This document shows positions 51,886 through 59,757 of a stretch of DNA of 64,000 bases, one piece after another (the first letter of the stretch is position 1; each line of letters starts with the position of its first letter). The stretch spans positions 1 to 64,000 of the forward strand of contig CAJTSJ010000012.1 in assembly GCA_910578785.1 (NCBI GenBank), written 5' to 3'. The position numbers and the translations under genes are program-made. The notes beneath the pieces are model-generated. The model searched no databases and had not been told where the DNA came from. It worked only from the letters and a program-made list of their open reading frames with translations. This stretch comes from an uncultured Muribaculum sp. GTDB taxonomy: Bacteria > Bacteroidota > Bacteroidia > Bacteroidales > Muribaculaceae.

Positions 51886-53166
51886 TTATTTGGTTAACTT
51901 GCTGTTTCTTAATATTGTCTGTTCGCGGTCCGGACCGATTGACACAATGGTTATCGGAGTGGCGAGTTCCTTTTCAAGGAAGTCGATATAGTTCTTGAAC
52001 GCTTCGGGGAATTCGTCTTCCGACTTCATTGCCGTCATGTCGGTCTTCCATCCGGGAAGAGTAACATATTCAGGAACAATCTTGTCTTCTTCAATCGAGA
52101 ACGGGAATTCTGTCACACGCTCGCCCTCTATGTCGTATGCTACACAGGCCTTTATTTCGTCGAATCCGTCAAGGACATCGCTCTTCATCATTATCAGCTG
52201 AGTCACGCCATTGATCATTATGGCATATTTCAATGCCACAAGGTCAATCCAGCCGCAACGGCGTTCGCGTCCGGTGACAGCGCCATATTCATGTCCGAGG
52301 TCGCGGATTGTACGTCCGGTCTCGTCAAACAGCTCCGTGGGGAACGGACCCGAGCCTACTCGAGTGCAATATGCCTTGAATATACCGAAGACCTCGCCGA
52401 TTTTGTTAGGAGCCACACCGAGTCCTGAGCATGCGCCGGCGCAGATTGTGTTGCTTGATGTCACAAACGGATAGCTGCCGAAGTCCACGTCGAGCAGTGT
52501 GCCCTGCGCACCCTCGCACAGCACCGACTTGCCTTCCGACAGTAAATGGTTGATCAGATGTTCGCTGTCGATGATGTCATATTCCTTGATATACTCCATG
52601 GCGTCAAGCCACTTCTTTTCAAGTTCACTGAACTCAGGCTCTTCGCCCATAGATTTGAGCATAGCCAGATGGCGCGACTTGGCGGCTTCGTATTTACTTT
52701 CAAAGTTATGGAACAGGTCGCCCAGACGCAGACCGTTGCGGCTCACCTTGTCAGTATATGTCGGGCCGATGCCTTTGCCGGTAGTTCCGATTTTTGCACC
52801 TCCTTTGGCACGTTCGTTAGCTGCATCGAGCAGACGGTGGGTAGGCAGAATCAGATGCACCTTCTTGGATATCTTGAGCACTTTTTTCAAATCGATGCCG
52901 GACTTTTCAAGAGCCTCGGCTTCTTCCCTGAACAATACCGGGTCAAGAACTACGCCGTTGCCGATGACATTGATCTGTCCATGCTGGAATATTCCGGACG
53001 GTATCGAACGAAGCACGTACTTCTTACCTTCGAACTCAAGAGTATGGCCGGCATTAGGACCGCCCTGAAAACGTGCCACTACGTCGTAGCGCGGAGTCAG
53101 CACATCTACCACTTTTCCTTTCCCTTCATCGCCCCATTGGAGCCCAAGCAAAACGTCAACTTTCAT
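51886..53166 (-). CDS. purA: Adenylosuccinate synthetase
   Basis: Makes adenylosuccinate from IMP, aspartate and GTP. The GTP loop is QWGDEGKGK with catalytic Asp13 and the IMP/GTP loop NAGHT (His41). Further motifs: GTTGKGIGPTYTDK, CEGAQGTLLDVDFGSYPFVTSS. 426 residues. The 36-bp gap to fur holds no consensus promoter, so it is probably read from the fur promoter. Confidence 0.97.
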   Translation of the reverse strand: MKVDVLLGLQWGDEGKGKVVDVLTPRYDVVARFQGGPNAGHTLEFEGKKYVLRSIPSGIFQHGQINVIGNGVVLDPVLFREEAEALEKSGIDLKKVLKISKKVHLILPTHRLLDAANERAKGGAKIGTTGKGIGPTYTDKVSRNGLRLGDLFHNFESKYEAAKSRHLAMLKSMGEEPEFSELEKKWLDAMEYIKEYDIIDSEHLINHLLSEGKSVLCEGAQGTLLDVDFGSYPFVTSSNTICAGACSGLGVAPNKIGEVFGIFKAYCTRVGSGPFPTELFDETGRTIRDLGHEYGAVTGRERRCGWIDLVALKYAIMINGVTQLIMMKSDVLDGFDEIKACVAYDIEGERVTEFPFSIEEDKIVPEYVTLPGWKTDMTAMKSEDEFPEAFKNYIDFLEKELATPITIVSIGPDREQTILRNSKLTK

Positions 53167-53202
53167 TGTATCGAAAAATATGATAATTATATTACTTACT
53201 AA

Positions 53203-53676
53203 TCACTTTATAGTCTTGGAATTACGTCTGTTGTGGCGTGCACACGCAGAGCAAAGTCCATAGACATACATATTGAAAAAAGAAGCATGGAAAGCTGAAT
53301 AATTACGATTTTTCATAAATGCTATCAGCTCCGGGTCTTTTACTTCCTTTATCTTGCCGCACTGCTGGCAGATCAGATGCAGATGCGTCGACAGTCCGGT
53401 CACCCTCTCATATTGGGCCGGCTGCGAGCCGAACTGATGACGGCGCACCAGACCGCAGTCGGTAAAAAGCTCCATCGTGTTGTAGATGGTGGCACGACTG
53501 ACGTGGTAACCGTCTTTTTCAATGTCGGCATACAATGCATCGATGTCGAAGTGCGTAGCCATCTCGAAAACTTTGTCGAGAATGGCATAGCGTTCCGGCG
53601 TTTTCCTAAGCTTCTTCACCTTCAGATATTCGGTGAAAGCGGCCTTAGCGGAAATCCTTGACTTATCCTCCATCAT
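53203..53676 (-). CDS. Fur family metalloregulator (Fur/PerR type)
   Basis: Winged-helix repressor, about 157 residues. DNA-recognition helix in HVSRATIYNTMELF; dimerisation domain with zinc-site cysteines (CQQC and CSAC) and HLHLICQQCGKI. Metal type (iron or peroxide) cannot be assigned, but the H-A-S-F-F-N-M-Y-V-Y-G-L-C segment is normal for the family. Start is ATG 53676 or 53673; a TTG at 53697 lies in the promoter and is rejected. It heads the run fur-purA-DUF1015-rseC-rnf. Confidence 0.9.
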   Translation of the reverse strand: MMEDKSRISAKAAFTEYLKVKKLRKTPERYAILDKVFEMATHFDIDALYADIEKDGYHVSRATIYNTMELFTDCGLVRRHQFGSQPAQYERVTGLSTHLHLICQQCGKIKEVKDPELIAFMKNRNYSAFHASFFNMYVYGLCSACARHNRRNSKTIK

Positions 53677-53683
53677 TGCTTTG

Positions 53684-53691
53684 CAAAGATA
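53684..53691 (-). promoter_or_regulatory. Promoter -7 element for fur, giving a leaderless or near-leaderless mRNA
   Basis: Minus-strand TATCTTTG, exact consensus, ends only 8-11 bases before the two possible ATG codons (53676 and 53673). With the usual start 4-7 bases after the element, the 5' leader would be about 0-7 nt. Confidence 0.55.
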
Positions 53692-53753
53692 ACTCAAAGT
53701 GCTGTCTTAAACAAATTTTATGACTGCGGTTTTTGGAGTATTTACCTAATTTT

Positions 53754-54332
53754 TCACATGGTTTCATTTAACTCCGGCCCGATGGTTTTGATTACGCGAC
53801 ACGGATTGCCTACTGCCACTGAATTGGACGGGATGTCTCTGACAACGACACTTCCCGCACCGATGACACAATTGTTGCCGATGGTCACTCCGGGGAGCAC
53901 CGACACACCGGCCCCTATCCACACATCGTTGCCTACCGATATCGGGCGCGCATACTCCAGCCCCATCCGGCGCTCCGAAGCATCCAACGGGTGTCCGGCC
54001 GTATAAAAACCGCAATTCGGAGCTATGAACACATTGTCGCCGAAAGTCACCGGAGCCTCATCGAGAATAACCAGATTGAAATTGGCATAGAAATTTTCAC
54101 CCACAAAGATGTTGTAGCCATAGTCGCAATAAAACGGCTGTTCTATCAGGATGCCCCCTTTTACCTCACCTAAAATTCTGTGGAGCAGAGACACGCGTCC
54201 ATCCATATCTTTGGGACGCAAATCATTGTAATCGCGACACAATTCCTTGCACTCCCGGCGTTCTGCAATCAGTGCCGGATCGTTGTTGGCATCATATATC
54301 ATGCCTTTAAGCATCTTATCTTTTTCTGTCAT
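53754..54332 (-). CDS. LacA/Maa-type sugar O-acetyltransferase
   Basis: Left-handed beta-helix hexapeptide acetyltransferase. The catalytic His is His114 in YTAGHPLD, matching LacA His115; DVWIGAGVSVLPGVTIG and VIGAGSVVVRDIP are the coils that bind acetyl-CoA. 192 residues. Related enzymes acetylate maltose, galactosides or Nod sugars; the substrate here is unknown. It is an isolated gene with its own promoter. Confidence 0.9.
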   Translation of the reverse strand: MTEKDKMLKGMIYDANNDPALIAERRECKELCRDYNDLRPKDMDGRVSLLHRILGEVKGGILIEQPFYCDYGYNIFVGENFYANFNLVILDEAPVTFGDNVFIAPNCGFYTAGHPLDASERRMGLEYARPISVGNDVWIGAGVSVLPGVTIGNNCVIGAGSVVVRDIPSNSVAVGNPCRVIKTIGPELNETM

Positions 54333-54360
54333 TATTCTTATTGTATAGCAGTTAACACCA

Positions 54361-54368
54361 CAAAATTA
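54361..54368 (-). promoter_or_regulatory. Promoter -7 element for the acetyltransferase
   Basis: Minus-strand TAATTTTG matches TAnnTTTG, 29 bp before the ATG. Confidence 0.5.
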
Positions 54369-54519
54369 ACATATTCTCCGAGAGCCGACAATAGCAGTCG
54401 GACGATTCGGAATCATGCCTGCCGCAACCGATATAGGAAGGCGATTTTAGGTCTCTCACAATTGACATTTTCGAATTATTTTTGTTATAATTGCAGAACG
54501 TTTCGATCAACTATTGTAT

Positions 54520-55902
54520 ATGAGAGAAAACAAGCCTAAAAAGCCGTCAAAAATAAGCATCTTTGTCGACAAATGGACCAAGAAAAGCCTGGACTTCTGG
54601 AAATACGCTTCAGAAGGGGTGTGGAGCGACACACGCCAAACATGGAAGGTCAATGCCGTCAAGACCATAAATCTGTCTGTCAGGTCGTTTCTCGACAGCG
54701 ACCTGCAGTATCGGGCATCGGCCCTGACTTACAATACGCTTCTGGCAATTGTACCGGCCTTGGCAATGCTGTTTGCCATCGGCCGCGGATTCGGGTTCCA
54801 GAATCTGCTTCAGTCGCAACTGACAAACCTGTTGCCGTCGCAGACGCATGCTCTTGAAACGGCGCTCGGATTTGTCGACAGCTACCTTGCCGAAGCTTCA
54901 CAGGGTCTGTTTGTCGGGGTCGGCCTTGTCGTACTGTTATGGACATTGATATCATTGATGAGCAATATCGAAGACTCCCTCAACCTGATCTGGGGCGTGA
55001 CGCGGAGCCGTACCTTCGGCCGTAAAATCATCGACTACACCGCCATAATGTTTCTGTTGCCGATCTTGATGATCTGCTCAAGCGGACTGTCGGTGTTCAT
55101 GTCGACCACCATGGTCGACCAATTTCATTTCCGTTTTTTCACGCCGGCCATCAGGATCATGCTTGACATTGCGCCGTTCATCCTTGTATGGCTGTCGTTT
55201 ATCGGCATGTATCTGCTCTTCCCCAACACTAAAGTAAAGCTTAAAAATGCCGTGATGTCGGGCATATTCGCCGGCACCGCATTTCAGGTGCTTCAATATC
55301 TGTTTGTCAGCGGACAGCTGTACGTGTCGAAATACAATGCCATTTACGGAAGTTTCGCATTCCTGCCATTGCTGCTCGTGTGGCTCCAGCTCACCTGGAC
55401 CATCACACTTGCCGGCGCCGTGCTTTGCTATTCGTCGCAAAACATATTCCAATTCAGCTTCACAAACGACATAAGCTCCATGTCGCTCAACTACAGGCGC
55501 AAGGTGGCCGTAGCCATAATCACAGTCATCGTCAAGAGGTTTGAAGCACAGATGACACCGCTCACGTCTACCGACTTTGCGGCCATCTACCACATGCCGT
55601 CGAGGCTCGTAACCACGCTGATAAACGAGATGACTGAGGCAGGCCTGCTGTCGACCGTAATCACCGGCGACGACACCGAAGAGCATTCATATCAGCCGGC
55701 ACTGGACATCAATATGATTACGCTCGGATATGTCCTCAATAAGCTCAACGCCTTCGGGTCGCACAGCTTCATTCCCGGATTTGATGCATACTTCAAGGGT
55801 CTGATACCCCTTTACGACGAAATGATTCAAAAAGCCATCGACTCCGGCGATAAGACTCTTATAAAGGATATTCCGTTGGACATCAGCGATTCCACAAACT
55901 AA
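54520..55902 (+). CDS. YihY/BrkB family membrane protein with C-terminal winged-helix-like extension
   Basis: About six transmembrane helices over residues 35-310, starting at the conserved LTYNTLLAIVPALAML and including the TVTLAGAVL-like core (TWTITLAGAVLCY), as in the YihY/BrkB family. A basic N-terminus and a ~140-residue C-terminal part (about 320-460) follow; the segment FAAIYHMPSRLVTTLINEM looks like a recognition helix. The function of the family is unclear; an old RNase BN label is wrong. The start is ATG 54520; TTG 54514 is discounted. A weak TATAATTG lies upstream (54486-54493). Confidence 0.85.
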   Translation: MRENKPKKPSKISIFVDKWTKKSLDFWKYASEGVWSDTRQTWKVNAVKTINLSVRSFLDSDLQYRASALTYNTLLAIVPALAMLFAIGRGFGFQNLLQSQLTNLLPSQTHALETALGFVDSYLAEASQGLFVGVGLVVLLWTLISLMSNIEDSLNLIWGVTRSRTFGRKIIDYTAIMFLLPILMICSSGLSVFMSTTMVDQFHFRFFTPAIRIMLDIAPFILVWLSFIGMYLLFPNTKVKLKNAVMSGIFAGTAFQVLQYLFVSGQLYVSKYNAIYGSFAFLPLLLVWLQLTWTITLAGAVLCYSSQNIFQFSFTNDISSMSLNYRRKVAVAIITVIVKRFEAQMTPLTSTDFAAIYHMPSRLVTTLINEMTEAGLLSTVITGDDTEEHSYQPALDINMITLGYVLNKLNAFGSHSFIPGFDAYFKGLIPLYDEMIQKAIDSGDKTLIKDIPLDISDSTN

Positions 55903-55942
55903 AACAACATACTTTTTTATTAACTTTAAATACCCGACCATT

Positions 55943-56314
55943 ATGAAAATCGTTTCAACAAACCAGGCTCCGGCCGCAATCGGTCCCTACAGCCAGGCTA
56001 TCGACACAGGCACATTTGTATACGCGTCAGGACAGCTTCCTATCGACCCCAAGACGGGAACTATGCCTGAAGGAATCAAGGAACAGACCGCCCAGTCGCT
56101 TGCCAACGTGAAGGCCATACTTGCCGAAGCAGGACTCAGCCTGTCAAACGTGGTTAAAACCACAGTATTCCTGTCGGACATGGCCAACTTCGCGGCCATG
56201 AACGAGGTATATGCCGAGAACTTCAGCGCGCCCTATCCCGCGCGCTCCGCCGTGGCCGTCAAGGAACTTCCCAAACAGGCTTTGGTAGAAATCGAGGTCG
56301 TGGCAATACGCTAA
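55943..56314 (+). CDS. ridA: RidA family enamine/imine deaminase
   Basis: Removes reactive 2-aminoacrylate and related enamines. Family landmarks: QAPAAIGPYSQAI near the N-terminus, YASGQLPIDPKTG, and PYPARSAVAVKELP with the active-site Arg. 123 residues, trimeric in the family. It lies 40 bp after the YihY gene; TAACTTTA (55921-55928) one base off consensus could be its own promoter. Confidence 0.95.
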   Translation: MKIVSTNQAPAAIGPYSQAIDTGTFVYASGQLPIDPKTGTMPEGIKEQTAQSLANVKAILAEAGLSLSNVVKTTVFLSDMANFAAMNEVYAENFSAPYPARSAVAVKELPKQALVEIEVVAIR

Positions 56315-56334
56315 ACCACAGCTCCAAGACTATC

Positions 56335-56382
56335 AAAAAAAGATAAGCGCGGACCCGATGGGGGTCCGCGCTTATCTTTTTT
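56335..56382. terminator. Strong bidirectional terminator after ridA
   Basis: A ~22-bp perfect stem (56335-56356 with about 56362-56382) around a five-base loop has an A-run on the left and a T-run on the right. It lies between convergent ridA and the beta-helix gene and should stop both. Confidence 0.92.
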
Positions 56383-56399
56383 GTATGCAACAGTCAGAC

Positions 56400-57878
56400 T
56401 TAATTGCGGTACTTGAGCGCCGCATTATAGTCGGACGACACGACTCTCAACACATATACATTGCCGGGCGCAAGGTCGAGCAAATCTGCAGTTCCGTCAG
56501 TAATCACCAGACGGTCAACCATCTTTCCGTCAATGGTATAGACCTCGACACTTCCCGACATAGCCGCAGGCACAAAAAGAGTTCCGTTGGCCACATAAGG
56601 CTTAACGGCATCGTCGGCAACGCCTTCGATCGAAGCCGGATCGCCGGCAGGCATGAAAATGACCTGTCCGAGTTTTGAGTTGTCGTTCTGGTGGAATATG
56701 ACTGTCTCAATCAGCTCTTCGGTCTGTTCGTCCACGCTCCAGATATTATTCTGCGCATAAACGGTAGCCGTGGAGTTGTTGTACAGGTCATAGGGGTGTG
56801 CGGCGTCATAACCGCTTCCGTCATTACCGTTATCTTTAAACACGTTGTTTCCGGGACTGTCGGCATTGCCTACCTCTCCGAGGTTCGCGCTTGCAACATT
56901 GATAAGCGTGATTCCCCACAGATGCGACTCGATGTAGTTGCCGGAAACGATGCTGTTGGTCAACGTCGAAAGACTAAGAGCACTTCCTCCATTCATCGGA
57001 TTCGTATCGTATCTGTTGTCGACAAGCGTATTATCGCGTATAACGAGCGACATCGGGCCGATAGCGGTTATGCCATAGCGGTTCTTGGTTATATTGCAGT
57101 TCTCAATCAGCACATTGTTTTCACCGCTGAGCGACAACATATTACCCACGGAAATGCCTCCGACTTTCGTGCGCTCCGCTCCTGTAATGGTGGAGTTGAG
57201 TATTTTAATTTCGTTATCACCTCCGACCGTGACGTTTATCTGCGGTTTGTTGGTGTTGGAAGTGTTGTTGTCGACAAATGTACAATTATCTACGATCAGA
57301 CCACACGTGATATTGGCACCGCCTCCGATAGCCGGAACCGTATTATATTCAAATGTGCAGTTGGTCACGGTAAAGCATGCTCCGGAAACACCCAACGCCA
57401 ATGCCCCTGTGCCGCTCATCTTGCCGTTGGCATAGCGGAAAGTACAATTATCGACAGCCAGACCTGCTTCACCGAAAGAGCGCAACGCGGCATACTCGAA
57501 ATCGATGTTCTTAAAAGCCGTTCCTTCGACCACCGGCTGTACATAGATGCCCTTGGGTTCGGCAGTCTCATCGGCGCGCGTAATCAGCACTCGCTTATCG
57601 GCCGGGACATCGAAATTGGCTGTACCCTCGATTCGGAGAGTGACACCCGTAGCCATCTTTATAGTAGCACCGGCATCGACATTAAACGCATCGCCCTCGG
57701 CGACAGTTACATCGTCGGTCAAGGTGTAAACCGAACCGGCCTTGGCGACCCCGGAGCCTTCAATCTGCGAAAGACTCTCAAGTGAATAGACGGTGCCGTC
57801 GCCCAATGTAGTATACTCGGCGTATGCCGACACGGCGCATCCCGCCAATAAAGAAACCAGAAGTAAATTTTTATTCAT
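56400..57878 (-). CDS. Secreted parallel beta-helix protein with T9SS-like C-terminal domain
   Basis: Signal peptide ending AYAE (about residue 20). Residues about 110-370 show repeated N-x-T-F/N-x-I and VDNCTF, VTNCTF, IVDNCTF, ILNSTI, IENCNI, VIRDNTL, VSGNYI strands, the ladder of a right-handed beta-helix of the kind found in polysaccharide-binding or -degrading proteins. The last ~75 residues (VEVYTIDGKMVDRL ... APGNVYVLRVVSS ... ALKYRN) look like a type A sorting domain of the type IX secretion system. No lyase catalytic residues can be recognised. Start ATG 57878 (a GTG six bases upstream is less likely). 42 bp downstream of manA. Confidence 0.8.
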   Translation of the reverse strand: MNKNLLLVSLLAGCAVSAYAEYTTLGDGTVYSLESLSQIEGSGVAKAGSVYTLTDDVTVAEGDAFNVDAGATIKMATGVTLRIEGTANFDVPADKRVLITRADETAEPKGIYVQPVVEGTAFKNIDFEYAALRSFGEAGLAVDNCTFRYANGKMSGTGALALGVSGACFTVTNCTFEYNTVPAIGGGANITCGLIVDNCTFVDNNTSNTNKPQINVTVGGDNEIKILNSTITGAERTKVGGISVGNMLSLSGENNVLIENCNITKNRYGITAIGPMSLVIRDNTLVDNRYDTNPMNGGSALSLSTLTNSIVSGNYIESHLWGITLINVASANLGEVGNADSPGNNVFKDNGNDGSGYDAAHPYDLYNNSTATVYAQNNIWSVDEQTEELIETVIFHQNDNSKLGQVIFMPAGDPASIEGVADDAVKPYVANGTLFVPAAMSGSVEVYTIDGKMVDRLVITDGTADLLDLAPGNVYVLRVVSSDYNAALKYRN

Positions 57879-57920
57879 AAGCACTTGTATTAATATAAAA
57901 ATAAAATATGATTGAATTTT

Positions 57921-58892
57921 CTAAACCGTGGCAGTCAGAAGCGTAGACCGGCCCTTGACATCTATCGACTTGATTGACGCGGGAACAAGTATGGTCTCTC
58001 CCTTGTCAATATGAGTGACCGCACCGCCATCTGTCGCAATGTCGCACTTGCCGTCAAGGCATATTACGACCATGAAAGAGTCCTTTCCGGCAGGCACCCG
58101 GAAATCGCCTTCGACAGTTACCTTACGGACATCGAAATGTCCGCACTTTACCAACTCGACATCGCCTTTGGCCTCACGGTCGTAGTGGGTCTTATAATCG
58201 GGATAGACCTTATAGTCGATGGCGTCCTTGGCCTCTTCGGTATGAAGCTGACGAAGATTGCCCTGCGCGTCGCGGCGGTCAAAGTCGTAGACACGGTATG
58301 TGATGTCGCTCGTCTCCTGAATCTCGGCAAGCAGATTGCCGGCTCCGATGGCGTGTATGCGCCCTGCCGGAAGGAAAAACACATCGCCCGGATGCGACTC
58401 ATGGCATGCGACCACATCCATTATCTCCTTATCGTTGACCAGACGCTCATAGTCGGCCGGAGTAATCGGCTTCGAAAGGCCGGCATAGATTTTTGCTCCG
58501 GGAACAGTGTCCATGATATACCACATCTCCGTCTTGCCGAGCGAATGATGGCGCTTCTCAGCCAATTCGTCGTCGGGATGAACCTGAACCGAAAGGTCCT
58601 TGGCTGCATCGATGATTTTTATCAGAAGCGGAAACATGTCGCCGAACTTATCGTAGACGGCATCTCCAACCAACGCACCCTTATACATGCGGATTAATTC
58701 AGGCAACGTCTTTCCGGCATCAGGGCCGTCGGCGACCACCGACTCATGTCCGGGCACACCGGATATCTCCCAGCTTTCGCCCACCGACTTCCGGTCAGAC
58801 TCCAATCCTTTTAAAGGAATAATATTCTCTCCACCCCACAGCACCGACTTAAGCTGCGGCACGAACTTTAAAGGTCGTAATTCCGTATCCAT
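57921..58892 (-). CDS. manA: Mannose-6-phosphate isomerase (class I)
   Basis: Zinc-dependent isomerase linking fructose-6-P and mannose-6-P, feeding GDP-mannose/fucose synthesis. Metal ligands are Gln103 and His105 (SVQVHPDD), Glu122 (KTEMWY) and His180 (GRIHAIG). 323 residues from ATG 58892, the compact Bacillus-like class I length; an upstream ATG at 58943 would start before the promoter element and is rejected. It may be co-transcribed with the beta-helix gene, 42 bp downstream. Confidence 0.93.
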   Translation of the reverse strand: MDTELRPLKFVPQLKSVLWGGENIIPLKGLESDRKSVGESWEISGVPGHESVVADGPDAGKTLPELIRMYKGALVGDAVYDKFGDMFPLLIKIIDAAKDLSVQVHPDDELAEKRHHSLGKTEMWYIMDTVPGAKIYAGLSKPITPADYERLVNDKEIMDVVACHESHPGDVFFLPAGRIHAIGAGNLLAEIQETSDITYRVYDFDRRDAQGNLRQLHTEEAKDAIDYKVYPDYKTHYDREAKGDVELVKCGHFDVRKVTVEGDFRVPAGKDSFMVVICLDGKCDIATDGGAVTHIDKGETILVPASIKSIDVKGRSTLLTATV

Positions 58893-58897
58893 AACGT

Positions 58898-58927
58898 TTA
58901 AATAAGTATCCGTTAAATAAATATCCG
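58898..58927. repeat. Tandem 15-bp repeat in manA leader
   Basis: Two copies of TTAAATAAGTATCCG (58898-58912 and 58913-58927) differ only by one G/A change. They occupy the leader of manA, between the start codon and the predicted transcription start, so could act as an operator or a recent slippage duplication. Confidence 0.8.
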
Positions 58928-58931
58928 TCCC

Positions 58932-58939
58932 CAAAGTTA
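58932..58939 (-). promoter_or_regulatory. Promoter -7 element for manA
   Basis: Minus-strand TAACTTTG, exact consensus, 40 bp before the ATG; -33 is not evident. Confidence 0.6.
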
Positions 58940-59112
58940 ACAATTATATTTCAAATGAAATGATTTTAAAGATTTAATCATTGAATTTGATTCGGAAATT
59001 ATTCAGTAACCGACTGAAATTGTCCTGAATCTGTTCGACGACAAATCATGGCGCGGCATTAAACATAAGTTAACGCCGGAGCGTTTTATCAGTAATAAAA
59101 AATTTAGCAACT

Positions 59113-59685
59113 ATGAATGGAAAATCAAGCTTCTGGACTAATCTGTTTATTTTGGCGGGCGGCATAGTTCTGATATGCATGCATGACCGGGTTAATCTTC
59201 TTAGCTGGGCCGTGTTCATTCTCGGCATACTGTTCGCCATACCGGGATTAATCGGCATCATAGGCGCGTTGAGAAACAGTGCGCGCAACACATCTGTAGG
59301 TACGGTCAACACCGCTTCGGCCGCGGGATCGCTTCTCATAGGGCTGATAATGGTGTTCTGGCCATCGCCTTTCGTGGCAGTGTTCGTCTACTTCCTGGCC
59401 GCCGTGCTCATATTGTTCGGACTCATGCAGATATGGATTCTGTCGGTAGGCGGCCGTGGCATAGGACTGCCCGGATGGCTATACGTACTGCCTGTATGCG
59501 TAATCATCACCGGCATAGTGCTCATCTGCACTCCGATTAAAGAGACTCAGGCAGTGTTTACCCTGGTGGCAGGTATCGCAATGGTGTGCGACGCCGTCAA
59601 CGGACTTCTGATTTACCTGTCGGCGGCCGAGTCGAGACGCTCAGACCGAAAATATCTTAAGGACTCTCTCGACGACAACAGATGA
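59113..59685 (+). CDS. DUF308 (HdeD-like) membrane protein
   Basis: 190 residues with six hydrophobic helices and short polar loops; GGIVLICMHDRVNLLSWAV and the repeated GI-x-G-x-L-x-F pattern recall the HdeD/DUF308 family, whose role is poorly known (acid resistance in E. coli HdeD). A short basic tail ends the protein. No neighbours on the same transcription unit. Confidence 0.75.
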   Translation: MNGKSSFWTNLFILAGGIVLICMHDRVNLLSWAVFILGILFAIPGLIGIIGALRNSARNTSVGTVNTASAAGSLLIGLIMVFWPSPFVAVFVYFLAAVLILFGLMQIWILSVGGRGIGLPGWLYVLPVCVIITGIVLICTPIKETQAVFTLVAGIAMVCDAVNGLLIYLSAAESRRSDRKYLKDSLDDNR

Positions 59686-59724
59686 TTAGAGCGACAAAAT
59701 ATCGCAAATAAACAATAAATCTCT

Positions 59725-59732
59725 TATCTTTG
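59725..59732 (+). promoter_or_regulatory. Promoter -7 element for the TPR protein gene
   Basis: TATCTTTG, exact consensus, 25 bp before the ATG at 59758. Confidence 0.65.
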
Positions 59733-59757
59733 CACATATTTAATTATATGTAAAAAG

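Noticed and set aside
53203..53697. A Fur protein starting with TTG at 53697
   Set aside because: The added codons are part of the promoter; ATG 53676 or 53673 starts the conserved fold.
56691..57785. A 364-codon plus-strand frame opposite the beta-helix gene
   Set aside because: Antisense shadow of a gene with a signal peptide, strand repeats and C-terminal domain; no promoter or protein features of its own.
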